In this document: positions 1-6,351 of the stretch, in pieces | Numbering within the stretch: the stretch's first letter is position 1 | How the letters are laid out: each line of letters starts with the position of its first letter | Source of the DNA: Planctomycetota bacterium | Lineage (GTDB): Bacteria > Planctomycetota > Planctomycetia > Planctomycetales > Planctomycetaceae | DNA length: 6,510 bases | Assembly (NCBI GenBank): GCA_027622115.1 | Contig: JAQBZS010000434.1 | Coordinates: 1 to 6,510 of the forward strand | Direction: 5' to 3' | Translations under genes and position numbers: made by a program | The notes under the pieces: generated by a model | Told to the model about the DNA's origin: nothing | The model's database searches: none | What the model saw: only the letters and a program-made list of their open reading frames with translations

Positions 1-1536
1 GTCGTAGTCCGGCGCGACATGAAATGTCGAGCCTTCGCGGTCGCTGCGAAATTCCGTGTCGTCGACGATCACTTGGCCGTGGCTGATCACGTATCGCGGC
101 ATCTCGAACATCTTCTGAATGTCGTCGTTCGGGTTATAGATCGTTATGTCCGCGTCGGCTCCCGGCCCGAGATGTCCCTTTTGTTGCAGCCCTAAAATGC
201 GAGCCGGTGCGGCGCGAGTAATGATGGCGATTTCATTCATCGTGTATTCGCGAGTCAGCTCGCCCAGCGTGCATCGCTTGCGAATTCCTTCCGGAAGCCG
301 AGACAACACTTCTTCGCGTCGATTGCGATCCATCAGCAGTGCAATGATTTCGGGATACGCCAAGAACGAACTGCCGTTGGGGTGGTCGGTGCTCATGGCG
401 ATTCGCCACGGATCGTCGACCAACAAGTACCACTCCAACCCGATGGCCCATTGCAGCGAATGCACCATACTCGTGTCTTTATAGACGATCGGCACGATAC
501 CGCACCCGGACTCCATTTCCGTGTCGGCACTGAACCATTTACGGCCCATGACCTTGTGCAGGAAATAGCCGAGTGGCCCGTCGCCGGTCATCGATGTCGT
601 TTCCCCGAACATCACTTGGCCGACATCCACCGTGAGGTTCTTGTGCTGATTGATGTACTCCGCCAACTTGGGGACTTCCGAACAAAACGTGGATTGTTCG
701 TCGGGATTGCCGCCGTAACTATGAAACTGAATGTGCGTCAAATGTCCGCGATGGCCTTCCAACGACTGCATCGTCTCTTGAGTCGTGGTCCAATTCCCCG
801 GCATGCCCAGGTTGTTGCAGTGAATGTGAACCGGATGCGGCAACCCCAATTCGTTAGCGGCCTGCGCCACGGACCGAATGATTTGCCGAGGCGTGACGTC
901 GAAGTGTTCGACGTTGTCGTCGATGCCGCTAACGTTTCCGCCGCCCGACTTCCACACTTCGACGCCACCGGGATTCACGATCTTGGCCGCATATCCCTTC
1001 GCCGAGTGCAACAACCACGCAACATAGGCTTTCAGCCGTTCAGGCTCGCCCGCCTTGATCTGCTTCATGATGTAATGGTTGTTGCCCATCAACACATAGA
1101 AGCCCTTGTCCAGGACCGGCGTATCCTCCAATTCTTCGTGAGCATGCCGAGCCATCAGCGGCGGAATTGCAGCATCGAACGCCGTGGTGTAACCCAACCC
1201 TGCGTAGAGATATCCGGTGGCGAAGGTGCTCGGCACGCTGCCGGTGGTGCCGGACCGCGTGAATGCCGTCCGACGGACGGGCGCGGACACGCGTTTCTCG
1301 TCCGGCATCATCTTCCGAGCCGCGTTGACTTTCGGCCCCACGATGTGGCAATGCATATCCACGCCACCGGGCATCACCACCATACCGGTCGCGTCAAGCG
1401 ACTTGTCGGCTTTGGTACCCGGATCGGTGGGTGTCGAAATGACCTTGCCGTCTTCGATCCAGATGTCGCGAATCTCGCCGTCAATGCCATGCTTGGGATC
1501 GTGAACCGTACCGCCGTGAATTCGAAAAAGTGACAT
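1..1536 (-). CDS. fhcA: Formyltransferase/hydrolase complex subunit A (formylmethanofuran dehydrogenase subunit A family), C-terminus cut by window edge
   Basis: Amidohydrolase-superfamily protein related to archaeal FwdA/FmdA. In bacteria the Fhc complex moves the formyl group from formyl-tetrahydromethanopterin to a methanofuran-like cofactor, and subunit A hydrolyses the formyl-cofactor to formate in the cytoplasm. I translated the minus strand by hand. It is open for 512 codons from ATG at 1536 with no stop before the left edge; relatives are roughly 540-580 residues, so only a short C-terminal piece is missing. The N-terminus MSLFRIHGGTVHDP begins a typical beta-sandwich. The dinuclear-metal set is present: H62 and H64 in MHCH; K185 in KIVNPGG, the place of the carboxylated lysine; histidines in HPVHIHCNN (H237, H239) and HLTHIQFHSYGG (H265-H272); and D384 in STDHPNGSSF, the catalytic Asp position. 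The C-terminal PGADADITIYNP segment is typical amidohydrolase. A weak GAG lies 4 nt before the ATG. It starts 96 bp after the Uma2 gene. The family call is firm; ligand assignments rest on recalled FwdA motifs. Confidence 0.95.
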   Translation of the reverse strand, partial: MSLFRIHGGTVHDPKHGIDGEIRDIWIEDGKVISTPTDPGTKADKSLDATGMVVMPGGVDMHCHIVGPKVNAARKMMPDEKRVSAPVRRTAFTRSGTTGSVPSTFATGYLYAGLGYTTAFDAAIPPLMARHAHEELEDTPVLDKGFYVLMGNNHYIMKQIKAGEPERLKAYVAWLLHSAKGYAAKIVNPGGVEVWKSGGGNVSGIDDNVEHFDVTPRQIIRSVAQAANELGLPHPVHIHCNNLGMPGNWTTTQETMQSLEGHRGHLTHIQFHSYGGNPDEQSTFCSEVPKLAEYINQHKNLTVDVGQVMFGETTSMTGDGPLGYFLHKVMGRKWFSADTEMESGCGIVPIVYKDTSMVHSLQWAIGLEWYLLVDDPWRIAMSTDHPNGSSFLAYPEIIALLMDRNRREEVLSRLPEGIRKRCTLGELTREYTMNEIAIITRAAPARILGLQQKGHLGPGADADITIYNPNDDIQKMFEMPRYVISHGQVIVDDTEFRSDREGSTFHVAPDYD

Positions 1537-1632
1537 GAAGCTCGTTCTAATCTTTGCCCCGATGGGCGGGTTCTCTAAAGGATCGGTTTCCATGGACGCG
1601 AACAAAGGGGTCGATCCATGCGTGATCAGCAA

Positions 1633-2328
1633 TCAGTGCGACGGCAAATCTCCGGAATTCACGTCTGCCAAACGCTGGACGAATTCCGCGTGTTCCGGGC
1701 TGTCGATCCCAAGTCGCAGGACATCCAGTAATCGTCGCGTGTCATTTTTCAACAGCGCGTCTGGATCGAGCCACAGGCCCAGAAAGACTTTGGAGCGGAA
1801 AACTCCGTCTTTGTCGGTATCCGCTTCCACAAATCGACCGTTGACCAACCGGTGCCAGATGACTCGTTTCTGTCGCACGGCGACGACGACGTATTCCAAC
1901 ACGCCAGCCGATTGGTAGGCGTCTTTCTTGCCATGTAAATCGTAGCACGCTGAACTCGACGAGACCTCGCCGACGAATTCCGGTGCCCCTTCAAGATAAT
2001 CCGCCTCGTTCACGCGAACTCGGCCCCCATGCTCCGGCGCGACAAACAAAGCACAGTCCGGCTGGACTTCGTTTTCGCCGGCGAGGATGGTCGTCGTATC
2101 GATGGTTCCGGTAACCGCGATCGTTTCGCTTTGATAAAGCACCAGCCAACCCGTCAACGCGTAGTACGGGCGACCGTGTTTGGATTTGGCGGGAGACGGC
2201 CTATGTACGACCCCTTGCACCAATTCTGCACGGACTCCCTCGCCCATGGCCGCATAGCGTTGATGAAACGTCGGCTGATCAAGTCGGTCACCCCGTCTCA
2301 ACTTCACATCGGCAATCGTCGACGACAT
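1633..2328 (-). CDS. Uma2 family (DUF820) PD-(D/E)XK nuclease-fold protein
   Basis: A 231-residue protein of the Uma2/DUF820 family, proteins with a restriction-endonuclease-like fold that are very abundant in planctomycetes and cyanobacteria; their biological role is mostly unknown. Visible family features, numbered from the ATG: ELVQGVVHRPSP near residues 35-46, the QPDCALFV strand with D91, the GEVSSSSACYDLHGKKDAY segment with E121, D130 and K134/K135, then AGVLEYVVVAV, and a C-terminal FLGLWLDPDALL followed by SPEHAEFVQRL. The SS-YDLH-KK variant with that C-terminal tail matches my recollection of planctomycete members. An upstream in-frame GTG at 2343 would add five residues. I prefer ATG at 2328 because GGGAGA sits 7 nt before it and overlaps the GTG. 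The gene lies 50 bp after the peptidase stop and 96 bp before fhcA, probably by chance, as Uma2 genes are scattered. Nuclease activity is inferred from the fold only. Confidence 0.9.
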   Translation of the reverse strand: MSSTIADVKLRRGDRLDQPTFHQRYAAMGEGVRAELVQGVVHRPSPAKSKHGRPYYALTGWLVLYQSETIAVTGTIDTTTILAGENEVQPDCALFVAPEHGGRVRVNEADYLEGAPEFVGEVSSSSACYDLHGKKDAYQSAGVLEYVVVAVRQKRVIWHRLVNGRFVEADTDKDGVFRSKVFLGLWLDPDALLKNDTRRLLDVLRLGIDSPEHAEFVQRLADVNSGDLPSH

Positions 2329-2335
2329 TGCAACG

Positions 2336-2341
2336 TCTCCC
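2336..2341 (-). promoter_or_regulatory. Ribosome binding site deciding the Uma2 start
   Basis: On the minus strand GGGAGA lies 7 nt before ATG 2326-2328. It is the clearest Shine-Dalgarno-like sequence in the window. It also covers the alternative GTG at 2341-2343, which argues against that GTG being the start. Confidence 0.5.
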
Positions 2342-2378
2342 ACGGAATCGGATCCGTTGAATCGATTCGTGTAACCGG

Positions 2379-4370
2379 TTATCGCGGCTTTGTGAGCGTC
2401 ACCTTGAGACTCACATTCTTCCCCGCGCGATTCACAACCACATCCACCACCTCGCCGGGTTTGAACTTTCGCAGTGCCAGATCGAAATCATCCAGGCTGC
2501 CGATCTTGTTCTTTCCGAATTGAATGATGCGATCGCCACCCTTCAAGCCGCCCTTGTCCGCTGGGCTGCCGGGAGCGACGCCCGAAATCCCGTAGCCCGC
2601 TCCTTCGCCACCGAAATCGGGAATGCTGCCGAAATACGGTCGACTGCCGCTGCGGGCGATCTGTGCCGTTTGCTTGATCGCCACGTACTTCGGTCGCTCC
2701 TTCTGGTTGGCCGTGTCGATCACGATGGTTTCCAGCAGATCGACAATCCGGGACATCCCGTCGAAGTTGATCTTGTCCACATCGTCGGTCGGGCGGTGGT
2801 AGTCGGAATGCGTGTTGGTAAACAGGTGCAGCACCGGAATCTGTTTGCCGTAAAACGACGAATGATCGCTGGGACCGAAACCTTCGGGCTTGAATGCCAA
2901 CTTCAGTTTGACCTTGTCGTTGGTCTTCTTGATGAGGTCATCCCATCGCTTGGCCGTGCCCGTTCCAAACACCGTCAGCTTGTCGTCTTTCAAACGCCCG
3001 ACCATATCCATGTTGAACATGGCGATCGTCTTGTCCAACGGAAACACAGGCTCCTTCACGTAACGGGCGGAACCGATCAACCCCATTTCCTCGGCGGTGA
3101 AGGCGATGAACACCAAGCGTCGCGGCAACGGTTCCTTGCGAGCCGCCAAGCGTCGAGCCAATTCCAACAACGCCGTGCTGCCGGACCCGTTGTCGTCGGC
3201 ACCGTTGTGGACTTCTTTGGCCCCGCGAGCCAACGAGCCGGAACCCGGCCCGCCCATGCCGACGTGGTCGTAGTGAGCACCGATCACGATGGTCTCGTCA
3301 GCCAGCGGCCCCTTGCCTTCCAACACGCCGATGATGTTCTTGATTTCCGCTTTGATGCGCGTCACCGCAGCGTTCGCCTTCGCCGTCCAGCCCTTCAGTT
3401 CGGTGGTTTGCGGCTTCGACGTGTGGTCAATCATCGCTTCCAGATCCTTCAGCGACTTCTGTCCGGCCGCTTTCAACAGCTTGTCGCAGGCCGCCATCGT
3501 GATGTGGAAGATCGGCAGCGAATCATCCGAGCCTCGACCGCCATAGCCGAAGGTCATCAAGTCATCGACGCCCTTCTGAGCCGCATCGGCCGTCTTGTAC
3601 CGCTTCACGGCCGCGTTCAACTTCTTCTTGGACTGTGCCACGGCGTCGGGCTTCTCGGGGTTCATGCCGTCAAACTCGATTGCAGCTGTGACCAATTGTT
3701 TGCGAGCCGCCTCGAATCGGTCCTGGCCGGTCTTGGCGATGGAATACGGGTCGTTCACGAACAGCACCGCCGTAGCGCCCTTTTGGAAGGCATTGCTGAC
3801 CTTGCTTCGTAGCGATGCGTGCATCGAGATCCCGCCGTGTTGCCCCGCGAATGGGCTCTTCGGATCCGATTGAAACGGGGTTCGCCGCATCACGATAACG
3901 GCCTTGCCCTTCACATCGGCGTCGGTGAAATCGTTGTATTTGTTGTCGGCGTCTTCGATGGAATACCCACCGAAGACAATGCCGTTTGCGATCGTGCCTC
4001 CGGAGCCGAATGAACACACCTGGAAGTCCTTGTTCAACTCCAGCTTGATCGATTCGCCTTTCGGTCCGACGAATTCCAGTGAGTTGTCCTTACCCAATTC
4101 GGAACCGGTCACGATCGAGAACTTGTGGAACGCGTCGCCGCCGACGGCCTGCACGTTGAGCCCCGCATTCTTGAACTCGTCGCGAATGTAATCGGCCGCC
4201 AGATTGAGCCCCTGAGTCCCGACACCGCGCCCCTCGAGCTTGTCGGATGCGAGATACGTCAAATCCTTTTTCATCCGAGTCTGCCCGTCCGGTGCTTCCG
4301 CACTCAGCAACGAGCAGACGGTCACCACGCCGACTAGGGCGAGCAATTGAGGCTTCAAAATTGAGATCAT
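2379..4370 (-). CDS. Secreted M28 family zinc peptidase with protease-associated region and C-terminal PDZ domain
   Basis: A 663-residue exported metallopeptidase, predicted to remove N-terminal residues from peptides with two zinc ions; the substrate is unknown. From ATG at 4370: a signal peptide (LKPQLLALVGVVTVCSLLSA, likely cut near residues 24-26; C19 is not in a good lipobox); a protease-associated-like region (about 115-305) interrupted by a Lys/Ala-rich helical stretch (about 216-276); then the M28 core. Core motifs are AHYDHVG (H366, D368), NGADDNGSGS (D392), FTAEEMGLIGS (E427 general base, E428 ligand), MDMVGR (D455) and HSDYHRPTDD (H525), so every zinc-binding and catalytic position looks intact. 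A PDZ domain (about 579-660, with GSPADKGGLKGGDRI) may bind substrates or guide location. A GTG at 4391 would add seven residues; the ATG is preferred because it begins a clean signal peptide with GAGAAAG upstream. A promoter just upstream suggests separate transcription. Predicted location: periplasm or outside. Confidence 0.95.
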   Translation of the reverse strand: MISILKPQLLALVGVVTVCSLLSAEAPDGQTRMKKDLTYLASDKLEGRGVGTQGLNLAADYIRDEFKNAGLNVQAVGGDAFHKFSIVTGSELGKDNSLEFVGPKGESIKLELNKDFQVCSFGSGGTIANGIVFGGYSIEDADNKYNDFTDADVKGKAVIVMRRTPFQSDPKSPFAGQHGGISMHASLRSKVSNAFQKGATAVLFVNDPYSIAKTGQDRFEAARKQLVTAAIEFDGMNPEKPDAVAQSKKKLNAAVKRYKTADAAQKGVDDLMTFGYGGRGSDDSLPIFHITMAACDKLLKAAGQKSLKDLEAMIDHTSKPQTTELKGWTAKANAAVTRIKAEIKNIIGVLEGKGPLADETIVIGAHYDHVGMGGPGSGSLARGAKEVHNGADDNGSGSTALLELARRLAARKEPLPRRLVFIAFTAEEMGLIGSARYVKEPVFPLDKTIAMFNMDMVGRLKDDKLTVFGTGTAKRWDDLIKKTNDKVKLKLAFKPEGFGPSDHSSFYGKQIPVLHLFTNTHSDYHRPTDDVDKINFDGMSRIVDLLETIVIDTANQKERPKYVAIKQTAQIARSGSRPYFGSIPDFGGEGAGYGISGVAPGSPADKGGLKGGDRIIQFGKNKIGSLDDFDLALRKFKPGEVVDVVVNRAGKNVSLKVTLTKPR

Positions 4371-4421
4371 GGTTGGCTTTCTCGTGAACACGACGAGGTT
4401 TGGATTGTTTCGAAGGCGGCG

Positions 4422-4450
4422 ATTCTAAAACGGCGGCATTCGGATGTGAA
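4422..4450 (-). promoter_or_regulatory. Sigma70-like promoter for the M28 peptidase gene
   Basis: On the minus strand TTCACA (4445-4450, 5 of 6 matches to TTGACA) is followed after exactly 17 bp by TAGAAT (4422-4427, 5 of 6 matches to TATAAT). Transcription would begin near 4415, giving a leader of about 45 nt to the ATG at 4370. The -35 box lies inside one arm of an inverted repeat, so a regulator could compete with polymerase. This was found by eye; planctomycete promoters can differ from the E. coli consensus. Confidence 0.45.
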
Positions 4451-4479
4451 TCAACGCGTACCGGCCCTTCAGATTCACA
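4445..4479. repeat. 8-bp perfect inverted repeat overlapping the peptidase promoter -35 box
   Basis: TGTGAATC (4445-4452) and its exact reverse complement GATTCACA (4472-4479) are separated by 19 nt in the gap between the cysteine-cluster gene and the peptidase gene. It may be an operator, since one arm contains the -35 box, or a hairpin at the end of the upstream transcript. No T-tract directly follows on the minus strand, so a classical intrinsic terminator is unlikely. An arm of this length could also arise by chance. Confidence 0.35.
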
Positions 4480-4513
4480 AAGGCGATTGGTGCAAGAACC
4501 GACGGTCGGAGAC

Positions 4514-5785
4514 TTATTTCGCATACCAGCGACATAACGTCGTGACCGCGCCGAGTTGGTCGAGGATGCGAACGCGGCGGCGAAAACCGCTCATCCCGAA
4601 AGCCGGCGAATAACCGTGATGATGATCCGCGATTGTGATCGCAGTGACGACGTCATCGACGCCCAAAACCTCGCGATCTTGACTGGCCGCTCGCCAACGC
4701 GCCAGCCAGAGGATTGTCGGAAAGATCAACGCCAAACTCACGAAGCCTTCGACCAGCGGAATGTCGTAGTACGCCTTTCCACAGAAGTGCATCGATTGAA
4801 TCTTGATGCGGAAGTAGCGAGTGAAGATTTCATCCGCTTCAGCGGGCAGGCCACCAAACGGCCTTTCAAGTGCGAGGAACTGCACGCCGACACAGCCGTC
4901 CAGCAGAGCCGGGACAACACCGCGACCGCGAGCAAACTTGAGAGCCGTCAGCAACATCTTCCAGCGACCGCGAATCCCCGCCTCGATATCGGCAAACGTG
5001 TCCTTTCGAGCGTACTGAGCCACGAGCAATCGGAATTGCACGCGCGCGACCGCCGGAGGTCTCGGTGGGGTTTCCGTCGATGCCGGCGTGTCCGCGGCAA
5101 CGGCGTCGCGAATCAACTGCAAGAACTCCGTCAGACGCGGGCCGCGGACCTTGTCGAACTTGGACTCCGAAACAAGCTTGATCCAATTCAGCGCTCGCAA
5201 CAGTTTCGTGGTGAAGTCGTCTCGCGTGGCGAGTGTTTGATCGAGTGCCTCGACGAATTGCAGGATGTCCGGCCAATCCGGGGATTCCGTGTTGGTCAAA
5301 CGTGGGGCCGCGATGTCCCGATCCGTGTTCTTCAAGGCGAGATCGGCGATGTGCTGAATGTTCTTGGCTTGCTGAACGACCGGCGTCCCAAGATTCCTCA
5401 CCACGGACGGGCAACTGAAACGCAGCCCGACGGTGACCTGCCGACTCTTGGGATGAAACGCGTAGGGGTAAATCCGACAGGCCAGAGGTTTCGCCGCTTC
5501 TTCAAAGCGTGCATGGATGCGACACAGTCCTTGTTCATTCAGAAACACGCACGCGCCGTCCGGCTGCTGAGCCAAGCGATAACTTGCGGCGGAAAACATG
5601 CCGGTCTTGTGTTTCAGCACCAGCGGCTGGTTTGCGGGAATCCCGTGCTCTGCGGTCCAACCCTGACTTTCGATGCGTGCTTTTTCTTCGGGCGTAATGA
5701 ACACGCCGTGTTGGCGACAACAGCCGCTGCAATTGTGGCAATCCCAGTTTTGGAGCGTTGGCAGATCCAGTTTCAGCTTCGACAT
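4514..5785 (-). CDS. YkgJ family (CxxCxxCC) cysteine-cluster protein with long helical C-terminal region
   Basis: A 423-residue, probably cytoplasmic protein. The N-terminal third is the YkgJ/UPF0153 metal-chelating module: C16, C19, C22, C23 in CHNCSGCC, then C79 and C88 in CVFLNEQGLC, C103 in PLACRIYPY, and C125 in FSCPS. This eight-cysteine pattern is thought to bind zinc or an iron-sulfur cluster, and also occurs in flagellin lysine methylase FliB. Residues 130-423 hold no motif I can name; they look helical, with a Pro/Thr-rich linker (about 233-246) and a hydrophobic FVSLALIFPTILWLARW stretch (about 348-364), as seen in long FliB-like members. That makes FliB-like methylation possible, but there is no flagellar gene here. 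An in-frame TGA at 5792-5794, 6 nt before the ATG, rules out a longer start; GAG lies 5 nt upstream. It follows the SRPBCC gene in the same direction, and that frame overlaps it by 251 nt. Family is firm, function unknown. Confidence 0.9.
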   Translation of the reverse strand: MSKLKLDLPTLQNWDCHNCSGCCRQHGVFITPEEKARIESQGWTAEHGIPANQPLVLKHKTGMFSAASYRLAQQPDGACVFLNEQGLCRIHARFEEAAKPLACRIYPYAFHPKSRQVTVGLRFSCPSVVRNLGTPVVQQAKNIQHIADLALKNTDRDIAAPRLTNTESPDWPDILQFVEALDQTLATRDDFTTKLLRALNWIKLVSESKFDKVRGPRLTEFLQLIRDAVAADTPASTETPPRPPAVARVQFRLLVAQYARKDTFADIEAGIRGRWKMLLTALKFARGRGVVPALLDGCVGVQFLALERPFGGLPAEADEIFTRYFRIKIQSMHFCGKAYYDIPLVEGFVSLALIFPTILWLARWRAASQDREVLGVDDVVTAITIADHHHGYSPAFGMSGFRRRVRILDQLGAVTTLCRWYAK

Positions 5786-6335
5786 GAACGCTCAACTCGC
5801 AACAGATGTCGCGTCGGATTTCCGAGTCGGTTTGGCGTGATCTGAGCAGCCGGTCCAGGAAATCGAACGACTGTTCCACTCCCCGACGATGTGTTTCAGC
5901 CGATTGGCCGTCATCGGGAATCCCCATGTGGATGTACTCAACCCGCGTCCCAGCATCGATGGACTGAAACACGACGTGGACAACTTCATCCACAGCCAAC
6001 AGGCCGTCCTGGTTGTAACCGACGTCGGCATCCCAATGCAGGGTGTAGAGCAGTTCGCGGTTTGGAACCACCTTGATGAACAGGCCGCACATTCCCGACC
6101 AACCCGGCCCTTGATGTTCGCCACCGTCAATGCGCGAGTAAATGCGATAAGCCCCGCCGACGCGAACATCCAGTTCCGCCCACACGTCGTGTCCCAGACT
6201 GGCCCAGATCCAATGTTTCAAGTCGTCCGGATCGACCCAGGCTCGATAAACGCGGGCAATTGGCGCCTCGAATGTTCGCTCGATACGGACTTCAGTCCGT
6301 TGCAGAAATGACGGCTGTTGATCGTGGTTGGTCAT
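5535..6335 (-). CDS. SRPBCC / AHSA1-like (START-like) protein, with a suspicious out-of-frame tail
   Basis: The first ~165 residues from ATG 6335 form a complete SRPBCC domain of the AHSA1 (Hsp90 ATPase activator homologue) type, a helix-grip fold with a hydrophobic cavity for small ligands. Signs are RIERTFEAPIARVYRAWVDP (about 18-37), LKHWIW, the DVRVGGAYRIYSRIDGG strand pair, GMCGLFIKVVPNRELLYTLHW, VEYIHMGIPD, and the closing helix VEQSFDFLDRLL (about 153-163). The ligand is unknown. The frame then stays open to 5535, adding about 100 Arg/Ser-rich residues; the last ~83 codons overlap the cysteine-cluster gene in another frame and look like non-native sequence. A TGA in the alternate frame at 5792-5794 lies just before the next gene, so a small indel may have removed the natural end. 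The ATG is chosen over GTG at 6365 because GAG lies 7 nt upstream and the extra residues are not domain sequence. The domain is firm; the C-terminus is doubtful. Confidence 0.8.
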   Translation of the reverse strand: MTNHDQQPSFLQRTEVRIERTFEAPIARVYRAWVDPDDLKHWIWASLGHDVWAELDVRVGGAYRIYSRIDGGEHQGPGWSGMCGLFIKVVPNRELLYTLHWDADVGYNQDGLLAVDEVVHVVFQSIDAGTRVEYIHMGIPDDGQSAETHRRGVEQSFDFLDRLLRSRQTDSEIRRDICCELSVHVEAETGSANAPKLGLPQLQRLLSPTRRVHYARRKSTHRKSGLDRRARDSRKPAAGAETQDRHVFRRKLSLGSAAGRRVRVSE

Positions 6336-6351
6336 AAGGGTTCTCGCCGAT

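Noticed and set aside
382..1533. 383-codon plus-strand open frame
   Set aside because: It is the antisense shadow of fhcA. Its translation is His/Arg-rich with no domain, while the opposite strand gives a clear FwdA/FhcA protein.
1580..1617. GGATCG...CGATCC inverted repeat between Uma2 and fhcA
   Set aside because: Six-base arms with a 26-nt loop and only three T residues after it; GATC/TCGA-type words are frequent throughout this DNA, so chance is likely.
2342..2370. Clustered small palindromes (CGGATCCG, AATCGATT) between the peptidase and Uma2
   Set aside because: Each is only 8 bp, with no promoter or terminator pattern attached; noted but not supported as a regulatory element.
2520..3812. 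430-codon plus-strand open frame
   Set aside because: Antisense to the M28 peptidase; low-complexity His/Arg/Gln-rich translation with no recognisable motif.
2371..4391. GTG start at 4391 for the peptidase
   Set aside because: ATG at 4370 begins directly with a signal peptide and has a better purine-rich upstream sequence; the GTG adds charged residues in front of it.
4445..4479. TGTGA...TCACA as a CRP/FNR-type site
   Set aside because: CRP sites have the half-sites 6 bp apart; here they are 25 bp apart, so the resemblance is limited to the half-site.
4499..4509. CCGAC-G-GTCGG palindrome just after the cysteine-cluster stop as a terminator
   Set aside because: The workable stem is only 4 bp with a 3-nt loop and is followed by TTCTTG, not a T-run; too weak to call.
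4556..5845. 429-codon plus-strand open frame
   Set aside because: Antisense to the cysteine-cluster gene, whose eight conserved cysteines fix the real strand and frame.
5792..6169. 125-codon minus-strand frame ending just before the cysteine-cluster gene
   Set aside because: Overlaps the SRPBCC domain in another frame and has no domain character. Only its stop at 5792 matters, as the possible original end of the SRPBCC gene.
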